Notes under the pieces: generated by a model
Seen by the model: only the letters and a program-made list of their open reading frames with translations
Database searches by the model: none
Told to the model about the DNA's origin: nothing
Assembly (NCBI GenBank): GCA_026874595.1
Contig: CM049311.1
Coordinates: 43,589,676 to 43,653,675, forward strand
DNA from: Sipunculus nudus
Lineage: Eukaryota > Annelida > Sipuncula > Golfingiida > Sipunculidae
Length of the DNA: 64,000 nucleotides
Direction: 5' to 3'
Made by a program: the position numbers and the translations under genes
Shown here: positions 11,611 through 21,810 of the stretch, one piece after another
How positions within the stretch are numbered: the stretch's first letter is position 1
Layout of the letters: the number at the start of each line of letters is the position of its first letter

Positions 11611-12570
11611 TGTGGTCTAGTTTTGCAACCATCTGTGGGTTATAGAGGTATGCTGTCTAAAGGAAGTACAGATAGATAAGCAAATGTCCGCCCTTATTGA
11701 CACACGGGGTGTGTCAATAAGGTCCAGCTTATTGACACACAGTTTAACTGCGCATGCGTCAAATCTGTCACACTCCCGCCAGATGGTAGGGCGTTCACCG
11801 TGTGGCACTTACACCCCCGTCGTGAAACCCGAAACCGTGTGTCAATAACGCGAGTTGTTGTTACTATAGCAGGTCTTAATTACCGGGCCGTGTAGGAGAA
11901 GTGGTGGCTGGACTAATCAGGTCCTTTGATCTCTGACACATATGTTTAACATTTATAATAGTTTATTACTTTCATCGCCTTGGTATATTAATTAGTTTAG
12001 AACCTATTTTCATCAGGCGGGGTACTACTTATTTCGGGGATGAAAATTACATCCCTGATGAAAATTATCTCATTTCGAAATTTTAAATTGTTCAACAATT
12101 TAAAAATAAATACAATTTACATACATAAATCTCGTTTTATTCTACATACATAAATCTCGTTTTATTCAATATCATTTTTCTAATCAGAAAATAATAAACA
12201 AGGATAATAGGAACAAATAAGCTTTATTGAAATTTAATAAAGTTAATCATAGTTTCTTATGACTAAATACACAAACTTTATAAGCACATCGATACTGAAT
12301 AATTAAATAATTGCTATTAGCCTGGAGAAGTGGATACTTTATTACTCTATTTATAATACAGACGTGATTACTTGGAATTTTGTCACATTCTTCTTTATGA
12401 AATGTATACTTTTCCAGATTTTCACGATGTAAAGTGGACATGTTCAAAATCAGAGGAACAAACCAAAAATGAAATTGGCTAAGTTACTACTAACCATGGA
12501 ATGGTCATATCTTCATCAACAACTCATCATCGTGGCCTGATCGATTATAGAATAACGCGTCTTACTTTAA
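11611..12570. other. Intergenic or intronic stretch with short inverted and direct repeats
   Basis: CTTATTGACACAC and GTGTGTCAATAAG form a 13-bp perfect hairpin near 11694-11722. More TTATTGACACAC / GTGTGTCAATAA words occur near 11728 and 11839, which suggests a small decayed inverted-repeat element of about 150 bp. A 26-bp direct duplication (ACATACATAAATCTCGTTTT) lies at 12118-12169. No coding feature is recognised. Confidence 0.45.
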
Positions 12571-12577
12571 CAAACTT

Positions 12578-13366
12578 AACCTTATAGCCAAAGATCAGAA
12601 TGGGGTTCGAAAAGGACGCTCCTGTACTGATCATATTTTTAGTTATTTCATTATTAAGTAATCGTTTGCCTCAAGGAATAGAAACACGTAGCCCTAGTAA
12701 GTGGGCAAGCATGCAGGAAAAAAAGCTGTTGATGGGTAAATATAGTAAACTACTCTTCACTCGCGGCTGTTTAGACTAAAAATTGATTACAAAATCTAAA
12801 ACACCATAAAAAGTTTATATAGTAGTTATTAAGCTTATGTATGATTAAGTAATAATATTTTCACAAATTGGTTTGGGGTACTATGTGAGGTACAAGGCGA
12901 TATAATCCATCACGCTGTTTAATATATATGTATTAACGGCTTAGCATAAAAAAACAAAAAGCCTTATGTTGGTATAAAATCCTTTTTTTATAGCCTAAAA
13001 GTTCTGATTTCCTAGCGCCTGCTGGATTTTAAGCTCTTGGTCTAGTATTGAGCAAGTTTAAGAATTTTAAGGATACTATACTTATAGGACTCCTTTACAA
13101 ACTTATATACTATGATGGTAGTAACAGTCCTATAGATTATGTGTCTGAGTTATGGGGATATGCATAAACCCCGTCATGTGATAAAATTCAAAACAGAGCT
13201 CTCTGTTACCTTTTTTAGTGTCCACAGGTTCTGCATGTGTAATTGCTGCTCTAAAAGAGACATTGGTTGTTTAACATGTAGATATCATTTGATTGAGATG
13301 TTATGGTTTTGGAATCTCTATGTATTACACAAGTCTAACCAAGAAAGTATTTATATTGGATTATAA
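12578..13366 (+). pseudogene. Decayed non-LTR retrotransposon reverse transcriptase
   Basis: At 12578 the translation reads NLIAKDQNGVRKGRSCTDHI, which matches the '(E/D)QNGFRKGRS..DHI' RT motif of LINE elements. A stop follows, and the next segment (SNRLPQGIETRS) continues in another frame, as in the usual 'N(K/R)LSQG' region. Near 13110-13366 the frame with YGDMHKP, KFKTELSVTFFSVHRF and LIEMLWFWNLY resembles the C-terminal part of the same class (ELWGY...KVQ...R.FLGVHKF...RW..ML..WNRL). The part between is shortened and frameshifted, and the RT active-site block is not found. It is an old, dead copy; RTE/L2-like affinity is a guess. Confidence 0.55.
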
Positions 13367-14168
13367 CCTTGCATGTCGCGGATAACGTTAACTGCAGTGC
13401 TCAGATGCAAAGAAGTAAGATACTCGAATCCATTGATGTATATTAACACACACATATAATGAAATAGCGCCGCATTGCCAACGTGATCTGAAACAGAAGT
13501 TACGTTCTGATAATAAACATAAATGGCTTGAACAATGCCGATCAGTTCCGAAATTAAGATTTTTTTATCAGTTTTATAAGCATTCAGTGCACGGCACATA
13601 ATTAAGTATATACGTTAAAAAGTATATATGGCCCGATCGACGACAGGAAAGTTCAGTATACTTGCTCGGCTTTGGTGTGGGATACTTGGGCTGAGAAGTG
13701 AAACTGACAGATTTCAGACACCATATATAGGCTGATACCACCAAATAAATACATGAACCTTAAAAATTGAAGCAAGAGGCTGCATGTCCCATATGTAGAA
13801 ACGGTGACGTCGAAGATGAGAGGCACAATGGGTTTGAATGTTCTGCCTATATTACGAACCCGTAACGATTCTGTATGATAATACATCTTACACAATTACG
13901 CAGTGTCCTATACTTGATAAAACAATTCAATTGATTTAATTCATAAATTACGACAGCAAGACTTTGGTAGAATACTTGGTCCACTGTTGGAAAAAGTGTA
14001 AAAATTTACTTTTACGCCGTTAGAAAAAAGCACAACCCGTACATTCTAATGATGTTTAATATCTACCACTATTTATTTACTGTATTTATATTTGAGGTGA
14101 CATTTATGAGCCCAAAGGGGACTATATAATAAACATACCATTATAAATAAACTACTAATAAAACCTGC
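13367..14168. other. Stretch without recognised features
   Basis: AT-rich, with short frames on both strands (up to 82 aa) that show no family signature. It may hold more of the decayed retrotransposon upstream. No splice-bounded exon was found. Confidence 0.3.
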
Positions 14169-14184
14169 AAAGAAAATCCAAACA

Positions 14185-14874
14185 AGGGAAAACAAGAGAA
14201 ACAGTCATTCCAGACTTAGTAGTTAAGAAATGGAAGCAAGATTTAATTGATATATCATATGAGACTGTTTATATGGGATTCTCCAAAATTTATGACACAA
14301 CAATTTTCGTACCACTTATAGGAATTTTCATTTGTATGTACTACAACGTTGGGTGACGTTAAACCCATTTTATTCATAGACTGAATGTAATAGATTCTCC
14401 TACTTGTACCCTTTGTAAATTAGAAAGAGAAACTTTATCACATATTTTTGGAATTGTTCTTTTGTCGCTAACTTGTGGTTAATAATACAAGAGGTTTTGA
14501 ATAGTTCGTCTTTAAACTCCTCTGTTAAGTTTTCAGTATCTGAAGTTCTGTTAGGTTAAAGCGAACATAGATGGTTAAATATGCTAACACTGGTTGTTAA
14601 AAAGTATGTTTATAATTGCAGATGTCTCAAAATGTTACCGAACTATCATGGATGTATAAGCTATGTTAAGCAGATTTATTCAACAGAAGATGTAATCGCT
14701 AAGAAAGGAGGTAAATTAACTCAACATTATTCAAAATGGGAAAACCTTACCTACCTGCTCTCCTCTACATGAATAATCTTCACGATTTAATGTAAATTGT
14801 TATCGAAATATTAATGAATGTTTGTATGTATGTATTGTTCCATGTGCATGTACTACCTTTGTGTAATAAAAAAG
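14185..14874 (+). mobile_element. 5'-truncated LINE insertion with 16-bp target duplications
   Basis: AAAGAAAATCCAAACA occurs at 14169-14184 and again at 14875-14890, bracketing about 690 bp. Near 14375-14465 a decayed frame reads RLNVIDSPTCTLC and then KLERETLSHIF, with a C-x2-C...H...C pattern typical of the C-terminal zinc-binding segment of L1-type LINE ORF2. The insertion ends GTGTAATAAAA then A/G-rich. This is the classic product of target-primed reverse transcription: 3' end kept, 5' end lost. A 63-aa frame at 14581-14772 probably continues the ORF2 tail. Confidence 0.75.
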
Positions 14875-14890
14875 AAAGAAAATCCAAACA

Positions 14891-15436
14891 ATTCATCATG
14901 GTATATAAAATATATTCAATATAAACATGTTAAGATACGGACACAAACATGCATACACATTTTTATAATATAGAAAATATCCCGTACATAAATATTCAAT
15001 CAAGTTCCATATATAATTAAATATTCCAAAACAGTCTTCTTCAGTATCATCCTTCTCGACCTCTGAACAATGTTTCCTAATCGTCTGTTTGACTCTCAAA
15101 CAACACCACCTTTCATAAAATGATAATTATTTGGGTAAAATTATACATCTCCTATATATTTCAGAATATTACTTAGTTTATATTATGCGTTAAAGATGGA
15201 AAATAGGCCATTGAAAAAAAAAATTTAAATACACAATTACCCTGGAAAACCCCTAGCTGTTACAATAAGGCAAAAGAAACGTCTTCGCAATGATAAAAAA
15301 AAAAAACATATTTCACGACGCCCAATTTCCCTGGTAGCCTTTGAAGTTACCTGGCCCTTTGATCTAGGACACCAGTGATCAAAGTGATTAATTGGGGCAA
15401 CGCTGCGCGAGCTTAATTGTGGTACGCTTGACTGAC
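14891..15436. other. Stretch without recognised features
   Basis: AT-rich to about 15300, then mixed composition. No element ends, RNA genes or convincing exons were seen. Confidence 0.3.
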
Positions 15437-15444
15437 CACTGGTG

Positions 15445-15556
15445 ACACACGGTAACCGAGACTCCCAATTCTCAGTACCCGAGACTGCAATACACGGTAA
15501 CCGAGACTTCCAAATCGAGGTAACCGAGACTTTCGGACCGTGTGTCAGTAAGCACT
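15445..15556. repeat. Short GGTAACCGAGACT repeats between GACACACGGT and ACCGTGTGTC
   Basis: Four copies of (GGT)A(A)CCGAGACT are spaced 20-30 bp apart. The block is bounded by GACACACGGT on the left and the inverted ACCGTGTGTC on the right, so it may be a tiny inverted-repeat element. The GTGTGTC word recalls the hairpin near 11700. Confidence 0.5.
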
Positions 15557-15759
15557 CTGTAAGCAAATATTATTGGAGATATTAAAGTTGCCAGTTATCT
15601 CAATTTAATACTTCAGGAATTTCATTTCATTAACAAAATATTCTAACTTAAACTTAAAGAGATAACTAATTCTAATATTTCAAAAATAATTTCTAATATT
15701 TCAATAATATCTAAAAGTTCCTGCTCTCATGGCTTTCATATATCACTTATAAAATTTAA

Positions 15760-16079
15760 CTTGAATATGGGTAGTCGATAAGCAACTACGTGTATCCACC
15801 GAAATCAGAGTGGGACGGATGAAGTGAGGCATGGATTGATTGGCAAGGGGAAATAGAGTGAGGTGTGTTGCATATAAGCATGGATGTCTGCAGCGGAGAT
15901 GTGTAGGTAGATTGCGCCACCTACCACAGAATCCAGAAAGCTGTCCAAGTTGTATACATATGTAAAATTTTAGGCAGATTGGTCAAACCACTACTTGTAT
16001 ATGAGTGATTTTATCTGACAGCAGACAAACAGAAGGACACTGTGCAAAAATAGGTGCAGGTGGTGCTACCAATCTTGTG
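15760..16079 (+). mobile_element. Family R element, copy 1, 5' segment
   Basis: CTTGAATATGGGTAGTCGAT, then AAGCAACTACGTGTATCC, matches the R 5' end (hairpin GTAGTCG / CGACTAC), followed by R core sequence up to GTGTATGAAT. R core resumes at about 18083 and again at 27197, so the three segments are one R element split by two later insertions. Confidence 0.65.
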
Positions 16080-18082
16080 TATGAATTAGACATTTCTTGG
16101 CACTGCAGGTGCCAGAGTATTCCCAGACATAGTAGGGCCCCCCCCCCCTTTAAGAATAGGCCCCCATTTTTTAGCAGCATATACTGACACTTGGCAAGCA
16201 ATTATTGTTTCTTCCATCTATCAATCCACAATCATTTTGAAGATGTTGGTCCTGTGACCTTGACCTTTGACCTCATGACCCCAAAATCAATTGGGGTCTT
16301 GCTTTTTCAATGGGACATATATAAGTCAAGTTTGAAATCTATACATCAATAAAAGCAGGAATTATCATTCAGAAACTAATTTTTGGACAGATGGCTCCTG
16401 TGACCTTCACCTTTGACCTTGTGACCTCAAAATTGATAGGGTTCTTCCTCTCTTGGCAGGTGAACTATATGTGCAAGATGAAAGATCTGAGATGAAATGT
16501 TTGGCTGAAAATGCATCCACATCTTTTTAAAGATGTCCTGTGACCTCGACCTTTTACCTCATGACCCCAAAATCAATTCAGGTCTTGCTTTTCTAATGGG
16601 ACATATACAAGTCAAGTTTGAAATCTATACAACAATAAAAACAGGAATTATCATCCAGAAACTAATTTTTGGACAGATGGCTCCGGTGACCTTCACCTTT
16701 GACCTTGTGACCTCAAAATTGATAGGGGTCTTCCACTCTTGGCAGGTGAACTATATGTGCAAGATGAAGGATCTGAGATGAATTGTTTGGCTGAAAATGC
16801 ATCCACAATCTTTTTAAAGATGTGACCTTGACCTATGGCCTCATGACCCCAAAATCAATTCAGGTCTTGCTTTTCCAATGGGTCATATACAAGTCAAGTT
16901 TGAAATCCATACGTCAATAAAAGCAGGAATTATCATCCAGAAACTAATTTTTGGACAGATGGCTCCTGTGGCCTTGACCTTTGACCTTGTGACCTCACAA
17001 TTGATAGGGGTCTTCCTCTATTGGCAGATGAACTATACGTGCAAGATGAAGGTCTGAGATGAAATGTTTGGCTGAAAATGCATCCAAAATCTTTTTAAAG
17101 ATGTGTCCTGTGACCGTGACCATGACCTTTGACCTCATGACCCCAAAATCAATTGGAGTCTTGCTTTTTCAATGGGACATATATAAGTCAAGTTTGAAAT
17201 CAATACATCAATAAAAGCAGGAATTATCATCCAGAAACTAATTTTTTGACAGATCGCTCCTGTGGCCTTGACCTTTGACCTTGTGTTCCCAAAATTGATA
17301 TGAATCATCCACTATTGGCAAGTGAGCTATATATTCAAGATGGAGACCTGGGATGAAAGTTTGGCTTAAAATGCATCCACAGTATCTTTTAAGATGCGAG
17401 TCCAGTGACCTTGAGCTTTGACCTCATGACCCTAGAACTATAGGGTTCTTACTTTAGTGGTGGGCCATACATAAGTCATGTTTGAAATCCATATGGCTAT
17501 CAACACTGGAGATATCATAAGAGGTGTGTGATTTCCACCAAATATGGACACATTAAAGGTCAAGGCCACTCTCATGGTAAAGGTCATGACCTAAATGTAA
17601 ATAGACCTCATCCCATAACCCTTCTCTCTACATGTGCATATTATGAAAGAAATCTGTCCATTAGTTTTTGACTTATAATGCTTACAGTACTGTCAGGTGG
17701 CAATTATGGGGGTATTAAAAGGCGTAAAAACAAGAAAAGGATAATAGGTGGCGCCACCAGTTTCCGGTATATCACAAGGCTATCCAAGATCTTCGGTCCT
17801 CTTGATTTTTGGACCAGTCCATGCAAGCTAACTTGAGATATTTAAGAATTTGTGTTATTTTCAGCAAAAATGGACCTATTCAAGGTCAAGGTCACTCTCC
17901 TAGCATAGGTCATGACCCCATTTTGAATAGGCTTCGTCCCCTTACTTATATCTATACAAATGAAAAATTTGAAAAAGATCAGTGAAATATTTTTTAGTTA
18001 TCCCACTCACAAGGTTTTTCTCCGGCTCCGGCGGCAGGACCATCGTGAAACCATAGTATCCCGACTTTGTCTGGGGATACAA
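16080..18082 (+). mobile_element. Family S element: TGACCT-rich tandem array inserted in R
   Basis: The left part has the hairpin TGGCAC-TGCAG-GTGCCA. From 16230 to about 17480, units of about 143 bp alternate, each carrying (T)GACCTTGACCTTTGACCT and then AAAATCAATTGG or AAAATTGATAGG, with AAATGCATCCACAATCTTTT. The right end is a hairpin, GTATCCC...GGGGATAC (18056-18080), resembling the R 3' hairpin. One GGTGGCGCCACC lies near 17750. Perfect TGACCT-T-TGACCT words are at 16261-16273, 16975-16987, 17123-17135 and 17269-17281. R core sequence on both sides supports insertion; exact borders are uncertain by a few bases. No coding frame. Confidence 0.65.
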
Positions 18083-18913
18083 TAAGAGCTATTTGAGATC
18101 TATACACATGCAAAATTTCAGGGGGATATGTCAAACCAGTCCTTAAATATAAGCCTGAATGTCTCCAGCGTATACATAAATATAGGTGGCGCCACCTGCC
18201 ACAAAATTGAGAAAGCTATCCAAGATGTATAAACATGCAAAATTTTAGGCAGATAAGTCAAACCACTACTGAGATATGAGTGATTTTAGCCCACAGAAGT
18301 CAAACATACGGACACTGTGCAAAAATGGTGCCAGGTGGAGCCACCAATTTTGTTTATGATTAAGAGCTATGTCAGATCTATACACATGCAAAATTTCAGG
18401 GAGATATGTCAAACCAGTCCTGAGATATAAGCCTGAATGTTTGCAGCGTATACATAAATGTAGGTGGTGCCACCTGCCACAAAATCGAGAAAGCTATCCA
18501 AGAAGTATAAACCTGCAAAATTTTAGGCAGATATCTCAAACCACTGCCAAGATATGAGTGATTTTATCCCACAGCAAACAAGCAGACGGACACTGTGCAA
18601 AAATGATTGCAGTTGGCGCCACCAGTTTTGCATATGAAAAGAGCTATGTGAGATCTATAAACATGCAAAATTTTTGCCCAATATGTCAAATGGTTCCAGA
18701 GATATGAGCTTGGATGTCTGCAGTGTAAATCTGAATGTAGATGGCGCCACCTGCCATAAAATCAAGATAGCGGTCAAGGATGTATAATCCGGCAAAATTT
18801 TGATGGATAAGTCAAACAACTGCTGAATTATGAGTGTTTTTATCCCAACGCAGATGAACAGATGGATGCTGTGCAAAAATGGTTGCAGGTGGTGCCACCA
18901 GTTTTGCGTATGA
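18083..18913 (+). mobile_element. Family R element, copy 1, middle core segment
   Basis: Alternating half-units with AAGAGCTATGTGAGATCTAT, ACATGCAAAATTT, GGTGGCGCCACCTG and GGTGCCACCAGTTTTG. It ends GTTTTGCGTATGA, exactly where the tyrosine-recombinase retrotransposon begins. The continuation TAAAGAGCTATGGGAGATCT is found at 27197. Confidence 0.7.
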
Positions 18914-18915
18914 AT

Positions 18916-19000
18916 GTAGTTATAGAAATTGTGTCATTTGATCATTCATTGAGGGAATCCCTGGGAATTCCCTCAATGACGTCATTTTTCGTCAAATGGT
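18916..19000 (+). repeat. Split direct repeat A1 of the DIRS-like element
   Basis: 85 bp starting GTAGTTATAGAAATTGTGTC, nearly identical to A2 at 26961-27045. It contains ATTGAGGGAAT...ATTCCCTCAAT, an 11-bp-stem inverted repeat at 18948-18977 that is also present in A2. It is the left terminal repeat. Confidence 0.85.
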
Positions 19001-20458
19001 GCAACCTCACCGGTCGAGACTCAAAAGCTTGTCCTGACAAACTGGATTATTTACCCGTGCAGTGACTTTTCTAGCTGTGAAGTTTTCTAGCCTATGAGTT
19101 GCGAAGACTTACCGTAAAATCTCCACTTAAACCCGCACTTCCGATTAAAACCGCACCCAGACTTTGCCGAAACCCCAGGTGAGACACCGCGAGGGGCTCA
19201 AATACTAAGAACCCCCCTTTAAAACCACACAAACTTTCGTTAGGGAATGATAGACACAAGACACAATCAAGCTATCATCTAGAAATCAACTCGCGTAGGT
19301 TGCGACTTGGACATTCCTGTAAACTATAAAATTTCTTGGGCATTTTATTCAAACACATCAGAACACTTTTTTTGATGGTTCACTCAAGCATAAAGTTTGG
19401 GAAGACGTAAGGGACGGTGAACCTCTGCGTGTTATACAGATTTAATATGCCATGCTGTATTCTTGTTTGCTTCTGATTTCTATTATATTTTAGAATAATA
19501 TTTTGCTGATCCATTTCAAGTCACTGTATATTTTTAGTGTAAAAGTAATATTTTGAAATCTTAATCTATGATGAAAATTCCATTTTCTTGAATTACTCGG
19601 AAGATTCAAGTCATTTTCATACCAGTTACTTCGGTATTATCATTGTCACATCGTACGTTGACAACGCTCCATGTCACATTTTGCTGGTGCGTTTGAAAAC
19701 ATCGCTGGTCAACTAAGTATAAAAGTAACTGATGTTACTTTGTCGAGATACGCACGTATAGGAAACATGACATGTGAAAACAAGTGATTTTATAGTAAAA
19801 TTAAAGTCGCCAGTCGGGACAAGCAAGTTTTTTTCTTGAAGAAAGTTTCCGTGTGGGGAGCCATTTTGTCAAGGCAGCGTTGCGCAAGGCACGCTGGGAT
19901 GGGATAGGTGGCTGTTCTGTTCACCACCAACCGAGTACAGCCGTTCAAAATATTTTTAGCAGAAGCGTTTCTGCACATGGCGGCACTCAATCTTAACTTT
20001 AAAACGAATGTCCGCCATTGTGCGACCCTTTACGACTCAGTTTTTTATTTATTTTACGTTTCAAACAAATAATCGTTGCTAAATAATGCCGCAAATGGCT
20101 TTAAAGTAGGCATTTATTTCAAATTTGCTTGACAATGCCCAATGAAGTGAGCCGCTGTGTTACAGTGGGGTTGTTATAAACGTATTATTTGGTGACAATT
20201 ACCACAATTTTTTATATCACATAATAGATAATCAGCAACATTTAATTTAAAAATAACAAATAATCATAAATAATAAATTTACACACAGCTCCCATGCATG
20301 CGAGACTGCTGCTATGGGCGGCCTTCGAAATTCGCCGTATTATCACCCCCTCGCCGGCCAAAAAACGATGTCTGCCGGGAAGATATTCAGGAAACCCTTC
20401 AAGTAAAAACCGCACAGTGCTTTCAGGATAGCAACCTGATTTCAAGATTTTTAAATTC
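19001..20458 (+). other. Internal leader region of the DIRS-like element
   Basis: Non-coding between A1 and the gag-like frame. Near 19110 the sequence ACCGTAAAATCTCCACTTAA and repeated (A)AACCGCAC words resemble the left end of the TA-flanked element at 9461, so an independent insertion here is possible, but no matching right end was found. Confidence 0.4.
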
Positions 20459-20961
20459 TTGATTAAACTTGCTCAGCAATCTCTGAAAACGGAACAAAAG
20501 CTTGAGAAGTTAATAGAAAACCTCGACATCCATGTCCAAGATCAGGATTACCATGATGGGGCGTCACAGACTGTTATAGGCGCCACCGGAGGTCCGTCGT
20601 CTGTCTCGTCTAGCCAGCCCGCCTCTGTTGCCAGCCCAGATCTTAAGGCCCTTGCAAAATCAGTAAGTATAATTACAGAACTGTTTCTATGGATGAATTT
20701 CATAGACTACATGATGATCGTGCGGGTATTCAACGTTGTGACCAGAAAACCTCGAACATTATAAGCAAGTGTGACCGTTTTCTCGAAACGGAACTTAAGA
20801 TACTTCAATCATTTTCACAGACTGACGGGTCGCTGATGGCTGAGAAAGCCAGTGAGTTGTATACACTGATAACCGCAAACCTTGCATATCTCCAAGACGA
20901 ATATGGGTGTTTGTTTGGGCAATGGGCGATGATAGGACAACAAAATTTGTTCATGCATTGA
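20459..20961 (+). pseudogene. Gag-like remnant of the DIRS-like element
   Basis: Two overlapping frames (20459-20764 and 20689-20961) joined by a frameshift. The first begins with a Lys/Glu/Leu-rich, likely coiled-coil segment (QQSLKTEQKLEKLIENLDI), then a Ser/Pro/Gly-rich linker. The second has a helical segment (CDRFLETELKILQSF, ASELYTLITANLAYLQDEYG). Position ahead of RT and the helical character fit a capsid-type protein; no zinc knuckle was seen. Function is inferred from position. Confidence 0.5.
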
Positions 20962-21489
20962 GAAAGAAAACATCAGCTCTTCCAAATGATGCCATAGATG
21001 ACCTCAGGTGTGCCCCACAGATATCCGCGAGTTTTCCGCAGCAGACAGTGCCCAGACGCCCGTAGAACCACAGGGGGCAAGATTGAACGTCCCGTTGGTC
21101 TACACGCAGCACTCGTGGTGGATACACCTCTCGTCCGCCTTGATTTCAGCGTGGTGGAAACCAGTCACGCAATACACGTGATCCTTACCAGTGACTAACC
21201 GATGATGACATTCAGTCATAACATTTCACCCAGATATGTGTATTACAATTAATACCATTGTGTGAGATATGCTGTTTTACTGTTGTATAAGTTTTCATAA
21301 CATTCACTATACATTATTCACGTGTATCATTATATAGTATGATTAATTTGCTCAGGTTAGTGCCACTGAGATACTTTTACACAGTATGTTGCGATGGTGC
21401 TACATCAGTGTGTTGAAAACTGGAAGTTAATTAATACTGGTAAGTTGATCGCGATTTTCTGGGGTTTCATTGGCGTGGACTATTTTATA

Positions 21490-21810
21490 GATGGTGTGTG
21501 TTACCCTTTGGTCTGTCTTGCAGTCCATATTTTTTTGGCAAGTGTCTCAAACCTTTTGTCACTTTCCTTAGGTCACGTGGTATCAGAATTGTGATATACG
21601 TGGACAATTTTCTTATTCTGGCGTCTGAGTCGGATATACAAAAACACAGGGATACTACCATCAAACTACTACACGACCTTGGCTGGACTGTCAACTGGGA
21701 TAAATCTTCGCTAACTCCCTCTCGCAAACAGCTATACTTAGGATACGTTGTGAATACTGAGTGTGATACTCCAATATTGCAGATACCGAGTTCTAAGTGT
21801 CAAGTTAAAC
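21490..21810 (+). pseudogene. Reverse transcriptase fragment of the DIRS-like element
   Basis: The frame covers LPFGLSCSPYFFGKCLKPF and, further on, RGIRIVIYVDNFLILAS and LGWTVNWDKSSLTPSRKQL then YLGY: the palm region, active-site block and thumb entry of DIRS-type RT. The active site reads YVDN where the family has Y(V/L)DD, so the second catalytic Asp is lost. The N-terminal fingers region is missing or scrambled upstream (21210-21480). The frame is cut at 21810 by the Q insertion and resumes at about 24692. Confidence 0.8.

Noticed and set aside
13139-13366. Cys-rich 75-aa host protein
   Set aside because: The pattern fits the C-terminal part of a LINE RT and continues the motif at 12578.
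19100-20420. Complete TA-flanked transposon in the retrotransposon leader
   Set aside because: Only a left-end-like sequence (ACCGTAAAATC) was found; no matching right end or duplication.
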